Below, piece after piece: positions 7,101 to 8,950 of a DNA stretch of 8,950 bases. Origin of the DNA: Clostridia bacterium BRH_c25 (GTDB lineage Bacteria > Bacillota_A > Clostridia > Lutisporales > Lutisporaceae); contig LOES01000093.1 in NCBI GenBank assembly GCA_001515955.1, positions 1 through 8,950 of the forward strand, given 5' to 3'. The notes beneath the pieces are model-generated. The model saw only the letters and a program-made list of their open reading frames with translations. It ran no database searches and was not told the origin of the DNA. Every line of letters begins with the position of its first letter. Within the stretch, counting starts at the first letter, position 1. Both the position numbers and the translations under genes were made by a program.

Positions 7101-8128
7101 TATGTACCCTCTCCTATTGTTTTTTCTATCGCAACTGCATGAGCAATAGAAGGGATTGATTCTCCCTGCCAGGTGGTAGTTGGTGAAAGCAGTGCACCTG
7201 TTGCAACAAAAAGTACTCTATTAAAATTACCCTTCTTCATTTCTTTCGCTATATAACCATTTAAAACAGCAGCAGAGCATCCGCAGCCACTTCCCCCTGC
7301 ATGAGTATCCTGTTTCTTATCGTCAAAAATCATTGAACCGCAATCATTATATACCTTTTCTATATTAAAGCCTTCTTTTTGCATCATATCAAGAGTTATT
7401 GCCTTCCCTACGTTCCCCAGGTCTCCTGTTATTATCAGGTCATAATACTCGGGGCTCCTGCCCGTCTCATTAAGATGGGCTGTAATTGTGTCAACAGCAG
7501 CAGGAGCCATAGCTGCACCCATATTGTTTGCATCCCTTACTCCAAAGTCAAGCACCTTTCCTATTGTTAAATGAGTAATGTATGGCCCGTTTCCTGCCTC
7601 TGCCAATACTGCAGCTCCTGCACCAGTAACCGTCCACTGGGAAAATAGAGGCCTTTGGACCCCCTGCTCCAAAGGAAATCTGTACTGCCTTTCTGCACTG
7701 CTGAAGTGGCTTGAGGTAGCACATACAACAGCTTCCCCAAAACCCCCGTCAAGCAGCATTGATCCCATGCATATCGATTCTGCCATGGTCGAGCATGCTC
7801 CATACAGTCCGACAAAGGGTATTTGCAGTTCCCTCGCTGCAAAGCTTGATGATACTATCTGATTCAACAGATCGCCGGCAAACATGAAGTTTATATTTGT
7901 ACTGCTTCTTCCGGATTTTTTTATTGCATTTTTAACTGCTTCCTTGAGCATCTTACTCTCGGCCTTTTCCCAGCTGTCCTCCTCAAAATAATCATCCTTC
8001 AATACCTGGTCAAAATACTGTGCAAGAGGCCCCTCACCTTCTTTAGGCCCTACTATTGAGGCATTTGAAATTATAGAAGGTGGTGACGAAAGCTTCAACG
8101 TCTGTTTTCCCAATCTTTTTCCTGCCAT
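7100..8128 (-). CDS. spoVAD: Stage V sporulation protein AD
   Basis: Peripheral SpoVA protein with a thiolase/ketosynthase-like fold; in Bacillus it binds dipicolinic acid directly. The 342 residues match the usual family length. Seen: FMFAGDLLNQ (81-90), a YGACSTMAES loop with Cys112 at the place of the thiolase nucleophile, TVTGAGAAVLAE (~166-177), LIITGDLGNVGK (~231-242), THAGGSGCGCSA (275-286) and a C-terminal LLSPTTTWQGESIPSIAHAV. No transmembrane helix is seen. ATG 8128 starts four bases after the spoVAC stop, and its ribosome site (GGGAAGTG) overlaps the end of spoVAC, so the pair is tightly coupled. Confidence 0.96.
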   Translation of the reverse strand: MAGKRLGKQTLKLSSPPSIISNASIVGPKEGEGPLAQYFDQVLKDDYFEEDSWEKAESKMLKEAVKNAIKKSGRSSTNINFMFAGDLLNQIVSSSFAARELQIPFVGLYGACSTMAESICMGSMLLDGGFGEAVVCATSSHFSSAERQYRFPLEQGVQRPLFSQWTVTGAGAAVLAEAGNGPYITHLTIGKVLDFGVRDANNMGAAMAPAAVDTITAHLNETGRSPEYYDLIITGDLGNVGKAITLDMMQKEGFNIEKVYNDCGSMIFDDKKQDTHAGGSGCGCSAAVLNGYIAKEMKKGNFNRVLFVATGALLSPTTTWQGESIPSIAHAVAIEKTIGEGT

Positions 8129-8132
8129 TTGA

Positions 8133-8579
8133 TCACTTCCCGAACAAATAGTGAATTATACCTATTACTATTGATGCAGAAATACCATAAACCAATACCG
8201 GCCCTGCAAGTACAAACATCTTGGCACCTACTCCGAAAACAAAGCCTTCTCTTTTGTATTCCATAGCCGGTGATACTATAGAGTTGGCAAATCCGGTAAT
8301 AGGCACTATGCTTCCTGCTCCTGCAAATCTTCCTATACGGTCATATATACCGATTCCTGTAAGAAAAGCCCCCAAGAACACCATTGTTATTGCCGTTATA
8401 GAGGATACTGCTTCCTGATTATAGCCATAATCCTTGGCTGCATTGGATACCAGCTGTGCCACATCACATATGAGGCCTCCTACTATAAAAGCTGCAATAC
8501 AATTCTTGAGGAACTTGGGCTTGGGTAATTTGTCCTTTATATACTCTTCATACTGCTTTGAACTCATCTTTGTTTTCAA
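8133..8579 (-). CDS. spoVAC: Stage V sporulation protein AC, probable TTG start
   Basis: Membrane subunit of the SpoVA channel; the Bacillus protein acts as a mechanosensitive channel for dipicolinate release. From TTG 8579 it has 148 residues: a charged N-terminus ending KPKFLKNC, then hydrophobic helices at about 27-45, 59-80 and 117-145, with FIVGGLICDVAQL, GIGIYDRIGRFAGAGS and ITGFANSIVSPAMEYKREG between. TTG is chosen because AGGAGG lies nine to ten bases upstream. ATG 8567 is about 21 bases from it, and ATG 8651 has only an abutting GAGG and would add 24 residues foreign to the family. It leads the spoVAC-AD-AEb-AEa run, which in Bacillus is a sigma-G target. Confidence 0.93.
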   Translation of the reverse strand: MKTKMSSKQYEEYIKDKLPKPKFLKNCIAAFIVGGLICDVAQLVSNAAKDYGYNQEAVSSITAITMVFLGAFLTGIGIYDRIGRFAGAGSIVPITGFANSIVSPAMEYKREGFVFGVGAKMFVLAGPVLVYGISASIVIGIIHYLFGK

Positions 8580-8605
8580 TACGCCGATACCTCCTGTCAT
8601 AGTGC

Positions 8606-8702
8606 TTTTTAACACAACAAAGCTCATTTTCCAGGTGTTAAAAATGCACATCCTCTATTTGGTGCCTCGCCTACTCTGGAAGTAATATACTTTACGAGGC
8701 AC
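8606..8702. repeat. Inverted-repeat array III upstream of spoVAC (two perfect units)
   Basis: Unit 1: TTTTTAACAC 8606-8615 with GTGTTAAAAA 8635-8644, 19-nt spacer. Unit 2: GTGCCTCG 8662-8669 with CGAGGCAC 8695-8702, 25-nt spacer. Centres are 57 bp apart. The unit 2 spacer read on the minus strand starts TAAAGTATATTAC, like spacers in arrays I and II; unit 1 shows AAAGCTCATT on the plus strand, so it may be inverted. Unit 2 begins seven bases after the 44-codon ORF ends, and unit 1 ends about 14 bases before the spoVAC ribosome site. As RNA these stems could act in processing or attenuation; no T run follows. Confidence 0.8.
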
Positions 8703-8708
8703 TATCGC

Positions 8709-8843
8709 CTATTGCTTATGCTCGAATACCCTCGTACTATTTTTTAGTATTCTTCCCTCTATATCACTACGTATCTCCTTTTCAGCTTCACTTTCAAAGT
8801 TCAGAATGCTTTTGAGCTGCTTGAACCTTTTATTCATATACAT
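8709..8843 (-). CDS. Small hypothetical ORF at the head of the spoVA operon
   Basis: 44 codons from ATG 8843 with GGAGAG about six bases upstream, a well-placed ribosome site that supports real translation. A second ATG lies two codons in. The product is charged and probably helical: MYMNKRFKQLKSILNF, then ESEAEKEIRSDIEGRI, ending VFEHKQ. No transmembrane helix or Cys is present. It reads toward spoVAC 130 bases away. I do not recognise it; it could be a short sporulation peptide, a leader peptide for spoVAC, or the remains of a longer gene. Confidence 0.5.
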   Translation of the reverse strand: MYMNKRFKQLKSILNFESEAEKEIRSDIEGRILKNSTRVFEHKQ

Positions 8844-8868
8844 AAAATCTCTCCAAACATTTTATTCA

Positions 8869-8950
8869 ATATGTTTCGCACTAAATCCATTACACAAGAG
8901 TTAGATAGTGCGAAACGTTTTCATTGATGTTATAAATCGCAGCTATTCCA
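8869..8950. repeat. 82-bp dispersed direct repeat, copy 2, with inverted-repeat units
   Basis: Copy of 3407-3488, continuing past the window end. It contains one complete unit, GTTTCGCACTA 8873-8883 with TAGTGCGAAAC 8906-8916, and the left arm TATAAATCGCA (8931-8941) of a second. It lies 26 bases upstream of the 44-codon ORF, so it overlaps the place where the operon's promoter would be expected; I find no convincing sigma-G promoter in it. Confidence 0.93.

Noticed and set aside
8606..8702. Integron attC sites
   Set aside because: A hairpin array near 57 bp per unit recalls attC, but the expected GTTRRRY and RYYYAAC boxes are not present in both arms, and there are no cassettes or integron integrase.
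8724..8752. A third unit of array III (GAATAC/GTATTC, centre about 8738)
   Set aside because: The spacing of 56 bp fits, but the arms have only 6 bp, the spacer is 17 nt, and it lies inside the 44-codon ORF.
8844..8950. Sigma-G promoter for the spoVA operon
   Set aside because: CATATT is present, but no matching -35 box at 17-18 bp; the promoter may be elsewhere or diverged.

Overview
The window looks like a chromosomal segment of a low-GC, endospore-forming Clostridia. The spoVAC-spoVAD-spoVAEb-spoVAEa order, a yunB gene, a clostridial class A PBP, strong AGGAGG-type ribosome binding sites and AT-rich spacers all point that way. A cellulolytic cluster III relative is my guess, from general look only.

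Layout. Positions 1-894 (minus) hold the N-terminal 298 codons of a large serine recombinase that runs off the window. A small ORF (749-961, minus) overlaps its start. Positions 980-1196 are an array of four regularly spaced inverted repeats, followed by a terminator (1241-1266) for dinB (1279-2472, minus; Y-family DNA polymerase IV). The 2473-2660 spacer holds degenerate REP-like palindromes and likely dinB promoters. yunB (2661-3287, minus) is a sporulation gene. The 3288-3741 spacer carries a second inverted-repeat array and a good sigma-A promoter for the 792-residue penicillin-binding protein 1A gene (3742-6120, plus). That gene converges on the spoVA operon through a 16-bp terminator stem (6126-6160) that overlaps the last codons of spoVAEa. 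The spoVA operon (minus) reads from the right: a 44-codon ORF (8709-8843), an inverted-repeat pair, spoVAC from a TTG start, spoVAD, spoVAEb and spoVAEa, with tight or overlapping junctions.

Function. The spoVA proteins move dipicolinic acid into the forespore and release it at germination. YunB is a mother-cell sporulation protein. The PBP builds peptidoglycan, DinB is a translesion polymerase, and the recombinase marks the edge of a mobile or formerly mobile segment.

Most unusual signal. Four intergenic sites carry one family of inverted repeats: arms of 8-11 bp, spacers of 19-25 bp, and centres mostly 55-61 bp apart. Arm sequences differ between units yet stay self-complementary, while several spacers share a motif (AAAG...ATTAC). 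One array occurs twice as an 82-bp direct repeat 5,462 bp apart whose only four differences lie in one spacer. I do not recognise this family.
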